Source of the DNA: Marinobacterium ramblicola
GTDB taxonomy: Bacteria > Pseudomonadota > Gammaproteobacteria > Pseudomonadales > Balneatricaceae
Direction of reading: 5' to 3'
Assembly (NCBI RefSeq): GCF_019084545.1
Contig: NZ_JAHREP010000002.1
Coordinates: 1 to 64,000 of the forward strand
DNA length: 64,000 bases
Under the pieces are notes generated by a model that was given only the letters and a program-made list of their open reading frames with translations, had not been told where the DNA came from and searched no databases. Below, piece after piece: positions 25,343 through 34,992 of this stretch (positions are counted from its first letter, which is position 1; every line of letters begins with the position of its first letter). The position numbers and the translations under genes are program-made.

Positions 25343-26073
25343 AGCTGATTCGCGCCGACTGGCAGGCCCCCGATCATATTCATGCGCTGACCACGACCCG
25401 TCTCGACGGGGTCAGTCGAGCGCCCTTCAACGGGCTTAACCTGGGACTGCACGTGGGCGACGACCCGGCCTCCGTGGCGGAGAACCGGGCCATGTTGACT
25501 CATGCTCTGGGTTTGAAGCGCACGCCCCAGTGGTTGTCACAGGTTCATGGGGTAGCGGTAGTCGAAGCCCGGGATGATGCTCAGGTGCGTGAGGCGGATG
25601 CCTGCTGGAGCGATCAGCCCGGACAGGCCTGCGTGGTGATGACCGCGGACTGCCTGCCGGTATTGTTCACCGATCGCCAGGGTACCCGTGTTGCCGCTGC
25701 CCATGCCGGTTGGCGTGGGCTGGTGTCCGGGGTGCTGGAGGCGACGCTGCAGCCGTTCGACGATCCCGGGCAGGTGCTGGCCTGGCTGGGACCGGCGATC
25801 GGGCCGTTGGCGTTCGAGGTTGGCGGCGAGGTGCGCGAGCAGTTCGTACGGGTGCAGGAGTCTTGCGAGATGGCCTTTGTACCGAGCCCCACGTCTCACG
25901 ATAAATGGCTGGCTGACCTGTACCAACTGGCGCGACTGAGACTGCAGGCGGCGGGGGTACAGGCGATCAGCGGCGGCGATTACTGCACCTTTACCGAGGC
26001 CGAGTATTTTTACTCCTACCGGCGCGATGGGCAAACCGGGCGGATGGCCAGCCTGATCTGGATCGAGGGTTGA
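25339..26073 (+). CDS. pgeF: Purine nucleoside phosphorylase/adenosine deaminase, YfiH/LACC1 family
   Basis: 244 residues, full length for the YfiH (DUF152) family. The zinc-site residues are visible: His in WLSQVHGV, Cys in VVMTADCLPVLF and His in AAAHAGWRGLVSGVL. Members show purine nucleoside phosphorylase and adenosine deaminase activity, and E. coli YfiH/PgeF has been linked to correcting peptidoglycan precursor misincorporation. Coupled to rluD by a 4-base overlap. Converges with the stress-protein gene 13 bases away, with no clear terminator between them. Confidence 0.92.
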   Translation: MKLIRADWQAPDHIHALTTTRLDGVSRAPFNGLNLGLHVGDDPASVAENRAMLTHALGLKRTPQWLSQVHGVAVVEARDDAQVREADACWSDQPGQACVVMTADCLPVLFTDRQGTRVAAAHAGWRGLVSGVLEATLQPFDDPGQVLAWLGPAIGPLAFEVGGEVREQFVRVQESCEMAFVPSPTSHDKWLADLYQLARLRLQAAGVQAISGGDYCTFTEAEYFYSYRRDGQTGRMASLIWIEG

Positions 26074-26086
26074 GCCTGCTGCGGAA

Positions 26087-26518
26087 TCAGCCCTTGATCA
26101 CCAGTACCGGGATGGTTGAGCGTCCCACCACCTTGTTGGCCACCGAACCCAATACCGTGCGCTCCAGACGAGAGTGCTTGTGGCTGGCCATGACGATCAG
26201 GTCTGCCTTCAATCGCGCGGCCTCGGACAGGATCATATCGGCCGGCTTGCCCTCCTTGACCTCCAGCGTGCAATCCGCCGGATCGATCGGCAGCTGTTTC
26301 TCGACAAACTCCTTGAGTTGCTTCTGTACCTCCTTGACCGCCTTGTCGAAGTTGCCTGGCGGAAAGTAGGAGGCCACCAACGGCATCTGGTAACCGGCCA
26401 CCACGGTGAGCAGGATCAGCTTGCCCTTGGGTGCTAACACCTCGAGAGCGTGCCTGACCACCTCATCGGAGTAGCCCTCTTCGGCCAGGTCCACCGGCAC
26501 AAGAATCGTCTTGTACAT
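26087..26518 (-). CDS. Universal stress protein, UspA family
   Basis: 143 residues, a single Usp domain. It starts MYKTILVPVDLAEEGYSD and carries the ATP-binding pattern MASHKHSRLERTVLGSVANK followed by VVGRSTIPVLVI (G-x2-G-x9-G-S/T type). It lies 24 bases downstream of the TRAP permease on the same strand, so it is probably co-transcribed with it. Usp proteins encoded next to TRAP permeases have been described as regulators of transporter activity (TeaD in Halomonas); such a role here is inference. Confidence 0.9.
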   Translation of the reverse strand: MYKTILVPVDLAEEGYSDEVVRHALEVLAPKGKLILLTVVAGYQMPLVASYFPPGNFDKAVKEVQKQLKEFVEKQLPIDPADCTLEVKEGKPADMILSEAARLKADLIVMASHKHSRLERTVLGSVANKVVGRSTIPVLVIKG

Positions 26519-26542
26519 CGTTCTATCTCCTTTGGCGGTCAG

Positions 26543-29131
26543 TTAGGCCGTTGTCGCGGCGGCCAGCCGTCGCCTCTGCAGCCAGCCGATGAATACCAGC
26601 AGCAGCAGGGCGGGGATGAACACCAGCTCCTTCGGCAGGCGGTCCGACTTCACCTGAATCCCGGTAATCTCCCAGCCGAAGTCGACTCCGGCTCGTTCAG
26701 CCGGACTACCGAATACGACCAGATCGACGATGCGGCGCTCGCCATCCTGGCTCAACATCAAGCCCAGGGACTCCAGTCGCGCCGTGGCGTCGCCGCTGTC
26801 GTCTTCCAGTTGCAGCTGGATCGTTTTGCTGACCTCATCGCCCTCGATGGTCATCCCCTCGACATTGAGTTGGATGAAGTTGCCGGCCTTGATCTTTTCG
26901 ATCTGGGCATCGAGCTGCGCCGCTGGCAGGGTCACCGAGGGTGGGTAGATCATGTCCCACCAGTAGCCGGGCCGGAACAGGCTGAAGGCGATCAGCAGCA
27001 GTGCCGCCGTTTCCCACAACCGGGTCTTCACAAACCAGTAACCCTGGGTCGCGGCGGAAAACACCAGGATGGCGATGATGGCGCTGACCACGGTGACGAT
27101 CAGATCGAACACGCCGGTCAGGCCGATCAGCAGCAGTTGAGTATTGAAGATGAACATGAACGGCAGGATCGCGGTGCGGATATCGTAGGTAAAACCCTGG
27201 ATACCGGTCTTGATCGGGTCGGCGCGGGCGATCGCCGCCGCGGCGAAGGCGGCCAGTCCCACCGGTGGCGTATCGTCGGCAAGGATGCCGAAATAGAACA
27301 CGAACAGATGCACGGCGATCAGCGGTACGATCAGGCCGTTGGCCGCACCCAGCGAGACGATCACCGGTGCCATCAGTGTCGATACCACGATGTAGTTGGC
27401 CGTGGTCGGCAGGCCCATGCCGAGGATGATGCAGATGATGGCGGTGAAGATCAGGATCAGCATCAGGTTGCCGCCGGAGATGAACTCGACAAACTCGGTC
27501 ATCATCTGGCCCAGCCCGGTCAGCGTCACCGTGCCGACGATAATCCCGGCTGCTGCGGTGGCGATGCCGATACCGACCATATTACGTGCACCGCTGATCA
27601 ACCCCTCGACGAAGTCCTGCCAGCAGACCCGGAACTGGCTCAGCCAGTCGTGCTCGCCGCGGAGCCAGCTCTTCAGCGGTCTGTGGGTCAACACCACGGC
27701 GATCAACGCGACCACCGCATAGAAGGCGGATTGCTGTGGCGAGTAGTGCTTGACCGCCAGTGCCCACAACAGCACCACGATCGGTAGGCCGAAGTAGAGC
27801 CCGGCGAAGATGGTCGGGCGCGGTTCCGGTAGGTGCTCCAGCTCGATACTGGCGTCATCGACGGCCAGATCGGGGTAGGCCGCGGAGAGTTTCACCAACG
27901 CGAAGTAGCCGGCCAGCAGCACCAGCAGCATCACCAGATAGCCGTAGTCACCCAGCGTCGACTCGAGAAAGGTGGAGCCGTAGTAGACCAGGGCCCCCAG
28001 CACCAGGAGGATCAGCGTGGTGGTGATCCACGACAGCATGCGCTGGGCGAGGGTGGGCTTGTGCAGGCGCTGGATCCCCTGCATCCCCATCTTCACCGCC
28101 TCCAGATGGACGATATAGACCAGCGCGATATAGGAGATCAGCGCTGGCAGAATTGCGTGCTTGATCACCTCCAAATAGGAGATGCCGACATACTCCACCA
28201 TCAGGAATGCGGCGGCGCCCATGATCGGAGGCGTCAGCTGGCCGTTGGTGGACGCGGCCACCTCGACCGCCCCCGCCTTGGTGGCCGGGAAACCCACCCG
28301 CTTCATCAACGGGATGGTGAAGGTACCGGTGGTGACCACGTTGGCGATCGAGGAACCGGAGATGATCCCACTCAAGCCTGAGGCGACCACCGCCGCCTTG
28401 GCCGGGCCGCCGCGCATATGGCCGAGCAGCGAGAAGGAGACCTTGATCAGGTAGTTACCGGCACCGGCCTTGTCGAGCATGGCGCCGAGCAGCACGAACA
28501 GGAACACGAACGCAGTGGACACCCCGAGGGCGACGCCGAACACGCCTTCGGTGGTCAGCCACTGGTGTGAGGCGACCTTGTTCAGGCTGGCGCCCTTATG
28601 GGCAATGACATCCGGCATATACTGGCCGCCGAAGGTGAAGGTCAGAAACACGATGGCGACCACGGTCAACGGTGGACCCAAGGCGCGGCGGGTGGCCTCC
28701 AGCAGCGTCAGCATACCGATTACCGCGATCACCACATCCGTTGTCGTCGGTGCACCGATGCGCTCGCTCAGCTGGTCGCGAAACACCAGCAGATAGAGGC
28801 AGGAGATCGACGCACCCAGTGCAAACAGCCAGTCGAAAACCGTGATCGACGTGTGGCTGGAGCGTCGGGTGGCCGGAAACAGGCTGAAGGCGAGAAAACT
28901 GGCGAAGGCCAGGTGAATAAACTTGGCTTGATCCTCGTTCAGGGTGCCGAAGTTCAGCATGAACGAAAGCGGTGAGGCGTACCAGAGCTGGAACAACGAC
29001 CAGGCGATCAGTAGAGCGATTACAAACTTACCCTGAAACCCCGACAGATCGCGGCTACCGGTTTCCGAACTCAGCAGGTCTTCCAGCGCCTTGTCATTCG
29101 ATGCCGGGGCGTGGGTACTCTCCGTGGCCAT
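26543..29131 (-). CDS. TRAP transporter fused 4TM/12TM permease (DctQM type) with DUF3394-like tail
   Basis: 862 residues. The N-terminal helices (about 35-165) correspond to the small Q subunit. The large M-type domain follows (about 170-690) with TRAP motifs such as AVVASGLSGIISGSSIANVV and GFPATKAGAVEVAASTNGQ. The C-terminal part (about 700-862) has helices around a cytoplasmic or periplasmic insert (SPAERAGVDFGWEITGIQV), like the DUF3394 tail of TAXI-type permeases. It imports an organic acid or related solute using a sodium or proton gradient. The ATG at 29131 follows AAGGAG by six bases and is preferred over 29137. Confidence 0.92.
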   Translation of the reverse strand: MATESTHAPASNDKALEDLLSSETGSRDLSGFQGKFVIALLIAWSLFQLWYASPLSFMLNFGTLNEDQAKFIHLAFASFLAFSLFPATRRSSHTSITVFDWLFALGASISCLYLLVFRDQLSERIGAPTTTDVVIAVIGMLTLLEATRRALGPPLTVVAIVFLTFTFGGQYMPDVIAHKGASLNKVASHQWLTTEGVFGVALGVSTAFVFLFVLLGAMLDKAGAGNYLIKVSFSLLGHMRGGPAKAAVVASGLSGIISGSSIANVVTTGTFTIPLMKRVGFPATKAGAVEVAASTNGQLTPPIMGAAAFLMVEYVGISYLEVIKHAILPALISYIALVYIVHLEAVKMGMQGIQRLHKPTLAQRMLSWITTTLILLVLGALVYYGSTFLESTLGDYGYLVMLLVLLAGYFALVKLSAAYPDLAVDDASIELEHLPEPRPTIFAGLYFGLPIVVLLWALAVKHYSPQQSAFYAVVALIAVVLTHRPLKSWLRGEHDWLSQFRVCWQDFVEGLISGARNMVGIGIATAAAGIIVGTVTLTGLGQMMTEFVEFISGGNLMLILIFTAIICIILGMGLPTTANYIVVSTLMAPVIVSLGAANGLIVPLIAVHLFVFYFGILADDTPPVGLAAFAAAAIARADPIKTGIQGFTYDIRTAILPFMFIFNTQLLLIGLTGVFDLIVTVVSAIIAILVFSAATQGYWFVKTRLWETAALLLIAFSLFRPGYWWDMIYPPSVTLPAAQLDAQIEKIKAGNFIQLNVEGMTIEGDEVSKTIQLQLEDDSGDATARLESLGLMLSQDGERRIVDLVVFGSPAERAGVDFGWEITGIQVKSDRLPKELVFIPALLLLVFIGWLQRRRLAAATTA

Positions 29132-29200
29132 ACGCATCTCCTTCGCAGTCTTGAGAGACTAGCGCGGGGCGGCAAGGCCCCGCACCTAGCCGGGCTGGAG

Positions 29201-30172
29201 TTACATCAGGCCGGCTTCCTTGTAGTACTTCATCGCGCCTTCATGAAGCGGCGCGGAGAGACCGTCTTTGATCATCTCCTCCTTCTTCAGGTTGGCGAAG
29301 GCAGGGTGCAGCTTGGTGAAGGTATCGAAGTTCTCGAACACCGCCTTGACCACGTGATAGACCAGGTTGGCGTCAACCTTGGCTGAAGTGACAAAGGTGG
29401 CGCCGACACCGAAGGTTTGCACATCCGCGTCGGAGCCCCTGTACATTCCGCCGGGAATAGTGGCTACGCGGTAGTACGGGTTTTCGTTGACCAGCATCTC
29501 CACGGCCGGACCGGAGACATCGACGATCACACTGTCGCAGGAGGTGGTGGCTTCCTTGATCGAGCCGCTTGGGTGGCCAACGGTATAGACCATGGCATCG
29601 ATCTTGTTGTCGCACAGGGCTTTCGACTGTTCTGCCGCTTTTAGTTCAGACGCCAATGCAAAGTCGTCCATGGTCCAGCCTTTGGCCGCCATCAGCACCT
29701 CCATGGTGCCGCGCTGACCTGAGCCCGGGTTGCCCACGTTGACACGCTTGCCCTTGAGGTCATCGAAGGTCTTGATGCCGGAGTCGGCTCGCGCCACCAC
29801 GGTAAACGGCTCGGGGTGGATCGAAAATACCGCGCGCAGATCCTCGAACGCTCCGGCGTCCTCGAACTGGCTGGAGCCGTGATAGGCGTGATACTGCCAG
29901 TCGGATTGGGCGACACCCATATCGAGTTCACCCGAGCGAATGGTATTGAGGTTGTAGACGGAGCCACCGGTGCTTTCTACCGAGCAGCGGATACCGTGCT
30001 CGCTACGGTCTTTATTGACCAAACGGCAGATCGCACCACCCGTGGGGTAGTAGACACCGGTGACACCACCGGTACCGATGGTAATGAAGTCCTGCGCCTG
30101 GGCAGCACCGGGGGCCAGACTGAGCATCGCCGCAAAGCCGGCACCGATCAGGGCTTCTCTGAATATTTTCAT
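29201..30172 (-). CDS. TAXI-family TRAP transporter substrate-binding protein
   Basis: 323 residues. A signal peptide (about 1-27, ending GAAQAQ) precedes the TAXI family start [37 protein letters not shown] and [21 protein letters not shown] follow. It is periplasmic and delivers its ligand to the fused permease 69 bases downstream. AAGGAG lies seven bases before the ATG. TAXI ligands known so far include glutamate or glutamine and other small acids; the ligand here cannot be read from the sequence. Confidence 0.93.
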   Translation of the reverse strand: MKIFREALIGAGFAAMLSLAPGAAQAQDFITIGTGGVTGVYYPTGGAICRLVNKDRSEHGIRCSVESTGGSVYNLNTIRSGELDMGVAQSDWQYHAYHGSSQFEDAGAFEDLRAVFSIHPEPFTVVARADSGIKTFDDLKGKRVNVGNPGSGQRGTMEVLMAAKGWTMDDFALASELKAAEQSKALCDNKIDAMVYTVGHPSGSIKEATTSCDSVIVDVSGPAVEMLVNENPYYRVATIPGGMYRGSDADVQTFGVGATFVTSAKVDANLVYHVVKAVFENFDTFTKLHPAFANLKKEEMIKDGLSAPLHEGAMKYYKEAGLM

Positions 30173-30268
30173 CTGTCTCTCCTTGGGTTCTTTTTATTAA
30201 TTTCAGTCTAGTTCATGACGCCTGGCTTGCATTTTTCCTATCGGACGAAGCGACACCGATGTTCATGG

Positions 30269-31621
30269 CTAAACCGCATCGGGGTATTCACTGACCGCCT
30301 CGGCGCAGACCTGCTGTACCGTGTCGTAGAGTTTGTCGACGAGTTCGTCGAGCTGCGACTCCTCGATGATGAACGGCGGCGCCAGCAGGATGTGGTGGCC
30401 GCGGTGTCCGTCGATGGTGCCGGCCATGGGGTAGCACATCAGGCCCCGTTCCATTGCCGCATTCTTGATCCGGCTATCCAGCTTCGAGCGTGGATCGAAG
30501 GGGCGCTTGCTGTCGCGGTCGTGCACCAGTTCAAGCGCCTGGAACAGGCCGCGACCGCGGATATCGCCGATATGGGGATGCTCACCAAAGCGATCGAGCA
30601 GGCGAGTCATCAGTGCTTCGCCCATGGGGTTTACCCGCGCCAGAATCTGCTCCTGCTCCAGCGCATCGAGTACGGCGAGCGATCCGGCCATGGCGGTGGC
30701 GTGGGCCATATAGGTATGACCGTGCTGGAAGAAACCCGAGCCGTTGGCGATGGTGTCGTAGATCCGGTCCGATGCCAGCATCGCGCCGATCGGCTGGTAA
30801 CCGGCACCCAGTCCCTTGGCGATGGTGACGATATCCGCCTCTATCCCCTCCTGTTCATGGGCGAACAGGGTGCCGGTGCGGCCCATGCCGCACATCACCT
30901 CATCGAGGATCAGCAGCACGCCGTAGCGATCGCAGATCTCGCGGATACGCTTGAAGTAACCCTCGACCGCCGTCAGCGCGCCGGCGGTGGCGCCGACCAC
31001 CGGTTCGGCGACGAAGGCGATCACCGTTTCCGGGCCCACGGTGAGCAGGCACTGCTCCAGCTCGTTGGCCACCCGCTGGCCGTAGTCGAACAGCGACTCG
31101 CCCGGCTTGCAGTCGCGGTAGGCATAACAAGGGGCGATATGTTCGGCATGGGTCAGCAGCGGCGCAAATGGCGCGCGGCGCCAGGCGTTGCCGCCGACGG
31201 CCAGTGCCCCCAGCGTGTTGCCGTGGTAGCTCTGGCGGCGGGCGACAAAGCGTCCGCGCTGGTTCTCGCCGCGTTCGACAAAGTACTGCCGGGCCAGCTT
31301 CAGTGCGGCTTCCACCGCTTCAGATCCGCCGCTGAGGAAGTACACATGGTTCAGATCGCCCGGCGCCCGTGCGGTCAGGCGCGTGGCCAGGGTTTCGGCC
31401 ACCTCGGTGGTGAAAAAGCTGCTGTGGGCGTAGGCCAGCTGGTCGATCTGCTTGTGCAGCGCCGCGCGCACCCCGGCGTGGCTGTGGCCAAGACAGGAGA
31501 CCGCGGCGCCGCCGCTGGCATCCAGATAGGCTTTGCCGTGCTGGTCGTAGAGGTAGACGCCGTCGCCGAGCACGGCGGTGCGTAGCGGGGTGTGGCAGTG
31601 GCGGTGGAATACCTGGCTCAC
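30269..31621 (-). CDS. Class III pyridoxal-phosphate aminotransferase
   Basis: 450 residues. Fold-type I class III signatures: LDASGGAAVSCLGHSH, FLSGGSEAVEAALKLARQY, LILDEVMCGMGRTG and the cofactor Lys in IVTIAKGLGAGYQPIGAM. Related enzymes act on omega-amino acids, polyamines, taurine or beta-alanine; the substrate cannot be told here. The start is GTG at 31621 with AAAGG seven bases upstream. It is followed by the TAXI/TRAP genes on the same strand (about 100 bases) and is divergent from a LysR regulator, suggesting uptake and transamination of an amino compound. Confidence 0.9.
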   Translation of the reverse strand: MSQVFHRHCHTPLRTAVLGDGVYLYDQHGKAYLDASGGAAVSCLGHSHAGVRAALHKQIDQLAYAHSSFFTTEVAETLATRLTARAPGDLNHVYFLSGGSEAVEAALKLARQYFVERGENQRGRFVARRQSYHGNTLGALAVGGNAWRRAPFAPLLTHAEHIAPCYAYRDCKPGESLFDYGQRVANELEQCLLTVGPETVIAFVAEPVVGATAGALTAVEGYFKRIREICDRYGVLLILDEVMCGMGRTGTLFAHEQEGIEADIVTIAKGLGAGYQPIGAMLASDRIYDTIANGSGFFQHGHTYMAHATAMAGSLAVLDALEQEQILARVNPMGEALMTRLLDRFGEHPHIGDIRGRGLFQALELVHDRDSKRPFDPRSKLDSRIKNAAMERGLMCYPMAGTIDGHRGHHILLAPPFIIEESQLDELVDKLYDTVQQVCAEAVSEYPDAV

Positions 31622-31719
31622 GCTGTACCTTTAAGTTATTGATTGAATATGCACTGCATTAAAGGTTGCAACTTGGCGCTCAACAAACGATATATTCTCG
31701 GAGGGTATGAGAAAAACTC

Positions 31720-32619
31720 ATGGGGGAGTCTATGCCGGGATCCATGCCACCACTCAATGCGTTGCGCAGCTTCGAGGTAGCGGCGCGTCGTCTCAGCTTC
31801 TCCCGCGCGGCACAGGAGCTGTGCGTCACCCAGGGTGCGGTGAGCAAGCAGATCCAGCTGCTGGAGCAGTATCTGGAACAGCCGCTGTTCAACCGCAGCC
31901 CCGCCGGGCTCAGCCTGACCGATGCCGGACGCCAGTATCTGCCCGCCATCTCCCGAGCGCTGGAGATGATCCAGAGCGCCACGGCCAGCTTGCAGCAGCG
32001 CGCCCAGGACAATGAGGCGCTGACCCTGAACCTGACCCCTTCGTTCAGCAACCTCTGGCTGATTCCGCGTTTGGAGCGGTTACGCCAGGCGATGCCGGGG
32101 TTGAACCTGACCATGGTGACCGGAGATGGGGTGTTCCAGTTCCAGGGTACGCAGGCGGACATGGCGATCCGCTGCCTGCCACTGTCGCTGAGCCATGAGC
32201 ACTCCCAGCTGTTGAGGGAGGAGGTGCTGCTGCCGCTGATCAGCCCTGACCTGCTGCGCGAACAGCCGATAAACAGACCCGAGGATCTGTTGGCGCATCC
32301 GCTGATTCGCCATACCACTCGGCCCCAGCTATGGCGTCAGTTCTTGCAGCAGATGGTCGGTGGTGAGCCCAAGCCGCCGCAGTTCAACCACGGTTTCGAA
32401 CATTTCTACATGTCGCTGGAAGCGGCGCGGCGCAAGCTGGGTGTCGCGCTGGTGCCGGACTTTATGGCTGCAGAGGCACTGGACAGCGGTGAACTGGCCA
32501 ATCCGTTGCATATCGCCTATCGCAGCGGCTACGGTTTCTACTTCCTGGTGCCGCCTTATCGGGCACGCTCGCTCGGCGTACAGCGTTTTCATGCCTGGTT
32601 GGAGCAGCAGCTGGGCTAG
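31720..32619 (+). CDS. LysR-family transcriptional regulator, GcvA-like
   Basis: 299 residues from 31720; in-frame ATGs at 31732 and 31744 are also possible. The ATG at 31732 has GGGGGAG close upstream, and the family usually begins near PPLNALRSFE. The helix-turn-helix region is LRSFEVAARRLSFSRAAQEL plus VTQGAVSKQIQLLEQYLEQP. The effector domain (about 95-295) resembles the GcvA/AmpR group. It is divergent from the aminotransferase with 98 bases between, the classic arrangement for a LysR regulator of its neighbour. Confidence 0.9.
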   Translation: MGESMPGSMPPLNALRSFEVAARRLSFSRAAQELCVTQGAVSKQIQLLEQYLEQPLFNRSPAGLSLTDAGRQYLPAISRALEMIQSATASLQQRAQDNEALTLNLTPSFSNLWLIPRLERLRQAMPGLNLTMVTGDGVFQFQGTQADMAIRCLPLSLSHEHSQLLREEVLLPLISPDLLREQPINRPEDLLAHPLIRHTTRPQLWRQFLQQMVGGEPKPPQFNHGFEHFYMSLEAARRKLGVALVPDFMAAEALDSGELANPLHIAYRSGYGFYFLVPPYRARSLGVQRFHAWLEQQLG

Positions 32620-32719
32620 CGGTTACAGTACCGCGCTGTAAAGCGGGGCTTCTTCGGTCGGAGCTGGGGGCTGGTTTAAACCCTGTCGTATGAGCAGGGC
32701 TTCAGATCTGTTGGGGCGT

Positions 32720-34879
32720 TCATTGGGTATGTATCCCCCCTTTAGTAGTCGCCCCCGCCTGGATCGCGGTCAGCGCGATGGTGAACACTATGTCCTCCAC
32801 CAGGGCGCCGCGTGACAGGTCGTTGACCGGTTTGCGCATCCCCTGCAGCATCGGCCCGATGCTGATCACCTCGGCACTGCGCTGCACCGCCTTGTAGGTG
32901 GTATTACCGGTGTTCAGGTCGGGGAAGATGAACACCGTGGCGCGACCGGCGACGGGGCTGTCCGGCGCCTTGCTGCGGGCCACGCTCTCCATGACCGCGG
33001 CGTCGTACTGCAGCGGGCCGTCGATCAGCAGGTCGGGGCGCTTCTGTTGTGCCAGAGCCGTGGCCTTGCGTACCTTGTCCACATCGGCGCCCTGGCCGGA
33101 AACGCCGGTGCTGTAGCTGATCATCGCCACCCGAGGCTCGAGGCCGAAGGCGGCGGCGGAGTCTGCGCTCTGGATCGCGATATCGGCCAGCTCCTCGGCG
33201 CTTGGGTCGGGATTGATCGCGCAGTCGCCGTACACCAGCACCTGCTCGGGTAACAGCATGAAAAAGATCGACGAGACCAGACTGGTGCCGGGTGCCGTGC
33301 GGATCAGCTGCAGTGCCGGGCGGATGGTGTTGGCGGTGGTATGCACGGCGCCACTGACCAGGCCGTCCACCTCGTCGCGCTCCAGCATCAGCGTGCCGAG
33401 CATGACATTGTCCTGCAGCTCATCTCGCGCCTGGAGTTCGGTGATCCCCTTGTGGGCACGCAGCTCCAGCAGGCGGGCGACATACTGCTCGCGAATCTGT
33501 TCAGGATCGATGATCGTGATCCCCTCGCCAAGCTCGACACCCAGGTTGTCGGCGGTACGCTCGATCTCGCCCGGATCGCCGAGCAGGGTACAGTGGGCGA
33601 TGCCGCGTTCGGCACAGATCGCCGCGGCGCGCACGGTGCGCGGCTCGGTCCCCTCGGGCAACACGATATGGCGCTTGGCGGCCCGTGCCCGCACCACCAA
33701 TTGATAGCGGAAGGCGGCGGGTGACAGGTGGATCTCGCCGCTGTGGATACGCAGTGAGGTGATCCAGTCGGCATCGATATGGGCGGCGGTAAACTCCTTG
33801 ACGTGCGCAATACGCTCCAGATCATCCACCGGAATCTCCAGCGTATCGCGGGGGATGTTGAGCGCTGTCTGCCAGCTGTCGGTGACCACGCTGACTACCG
33901 GCAGCCCCGAGCGTAGCGCACCTTCGCACAGCTGTATCAGTTCCGGTGAGGGGGTGTACCCCCCGGTCAAAATAAGACCGGCCAGCGCCACGCCATTGCT
34001 GGCGGCCAGGCAGGCGGCGAGGATGATATCCTCGCGATCGCCGGAGGTGATGATCAGCGTGCCGGGCTTGAGGCTGCGCACCACATGGGGCAGTGTCTGC
34101 CCACAAAGGGCGATACTGCTGACCCGGCGATTGTCGATATCGCCGGCATAGAGGATGCGGGCTTCGAGGTAATTGGTCAGGTCGCGTACTCTGGGCGCAA
34201 CCATCTCATTGTCCCAGGGGATGCCGCCGAGCAGGCGGAACCTGGGGTCGAACAGTTTGGCCTGTGACCGGATCTGCTCGAGCGTCAGGCTGCGGGTGCT
34301 GGCTTTCTCGCCGGCGATCTCCGAGCGGGGCTTGCCCTCCCGGTCCAGTGGCGCATCCAGTTTGTTCATGATGCAGCCAAGTACGCGTGGCTCCTTGGCG
34401 CCACCATAGAAGCGCGCGACGATATCCAGGTGATCCTCGATGGCGTCGATGCTGTCCAGTCCAGGCGCTGCGACCAGTACCACTTCGGCATCCAGCGCCC
34501 GGGCGATGGCGCTATTCAGGGTGTTGGCATAGGGCTGGGTCATGGTCGAAACCAGGCCCTCGATCACCACTACCTCCGGTGCATCGGTGCAGCTGGCTTC
34601 GAAACGCTCGATAATCTGCTCCAGCAACCGGTCCTGGTGGCCCGAACTGACCAGGTGTTCCGCTTCGCGCATCGGGATCGGCTCGGCGATGCTGGCGGCA
34701 CAGCTGCTGCGCAGGATCGCCACGCTGCGGTCAGTGGAGTCGCCGTTGCGGGTCTGCGCGATCGGCTTGAAGAAACCGACCCGTATGCCCTGCTGTTCCA
34801 GAGCATGGACCAGTCCCAGTACGGTGGTGGTGAGGCCGCTGCCGAGACCGGCCGGGGCGATCATGATGCTGTGTGGCAT
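32720..34879 (-). CDS. pta: Phosphate acetyltransferase
   Basis: 719 residues, close to the 714 of E. coli Pta. An N-terminal BioD-like P-loop domain (IMIAPAGLGSGLTTTVLGL; about 1-220) precedes a DRTGG-type middle domain (about 225-340) and the C-terminal PTA/PTB catalytic domain (about 390-715: IVLPEGTEPRTVRAAAICAE and VFIFPDLNTGNTTYKAVQR). It interconverts acetyl-CoA and acetyl phosphate. The ATG is preceded by AAGGAC. No ackA is adjacent, though the two genes are usually paired. The last bases of the gene lie about 100 bases from the convergent LysR gene. Confidence 0.95.
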   Translation of the reverse strand: MPHSIMIAPAGLGSGLTTTVLGLVHALEQQGIRVGFFKPIAQTRNGDSTDRSVAILRSSCAASIAEPIPMREAEHLVSSGHQDRLLEQIIERFEASCTDAPEVVVIEGLVSTMTQPYANTLNSAIARALDAEVVLVAAPGLDSIDAIEDHLDIVARFYGGAKEPRVLGCIMNKLDAPLDREGKPRSEIAGEKASTRSLTLEQIRSQAKLFDPRFRLLGGIPWDNEMVAPRVRDLTNYLEARILYAGDIDNRRVSSIALCGQTLPHVVRSLKPGTLIITSGDREDIILAACLAASNGVALAGLILTGGYTPSPELIQLCEGALRSGLPVVSVVTDSWQTALNIPRDTLEIPVDDLERIAHVKEFTAAHIDADWITSLRIHSGEIHLSPAAFRYQLVVRARAAKRHIVLPEGTEPRTVRAAAICAERGIAHCTLLGDPGEIERTADNLGVELGEGITIIDPEQIREQYVARLLELRAHKGITELQARDELQDNVMLGTLMLERDEVDGLVSGAVHTTANTIRPALQLIRTAPGTSLVSSIFFMLLPEQVLVYGDCAINPDPSAEELADIAIQSADSAAAFGLEPRVAMISYSTGVSGQGADVDKVRKATALAQQKRPDLLIDGPLQYDAAVMESVARSKAPDSPVAGRATVFIFPDLNTGNTTYKAVQRSAEVISIGPMLQGMRKPVNDLSRGALVEDIVFTIALTAIQAGATTKGGIHTQ

Positions 34880-34992
34880 GGTAAGTCCTTGCTCTCTACA
34901 GTTGGCTGTGCGCCGATTGTGCGTTGCACAAACTATACGATGCCGATGTTAAGTAAGCGAGTTACAAACGCGAGTGTGTGCGGACGAACGGA

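Noticed and set aside
26450-27787. 445-codon plus-strand frame opposite the TRAP permease
   Set aside because: Antisense shadow of a well-supported gene; Gln/Asp/His-rich composition is typical of a reverse-frame artefact.
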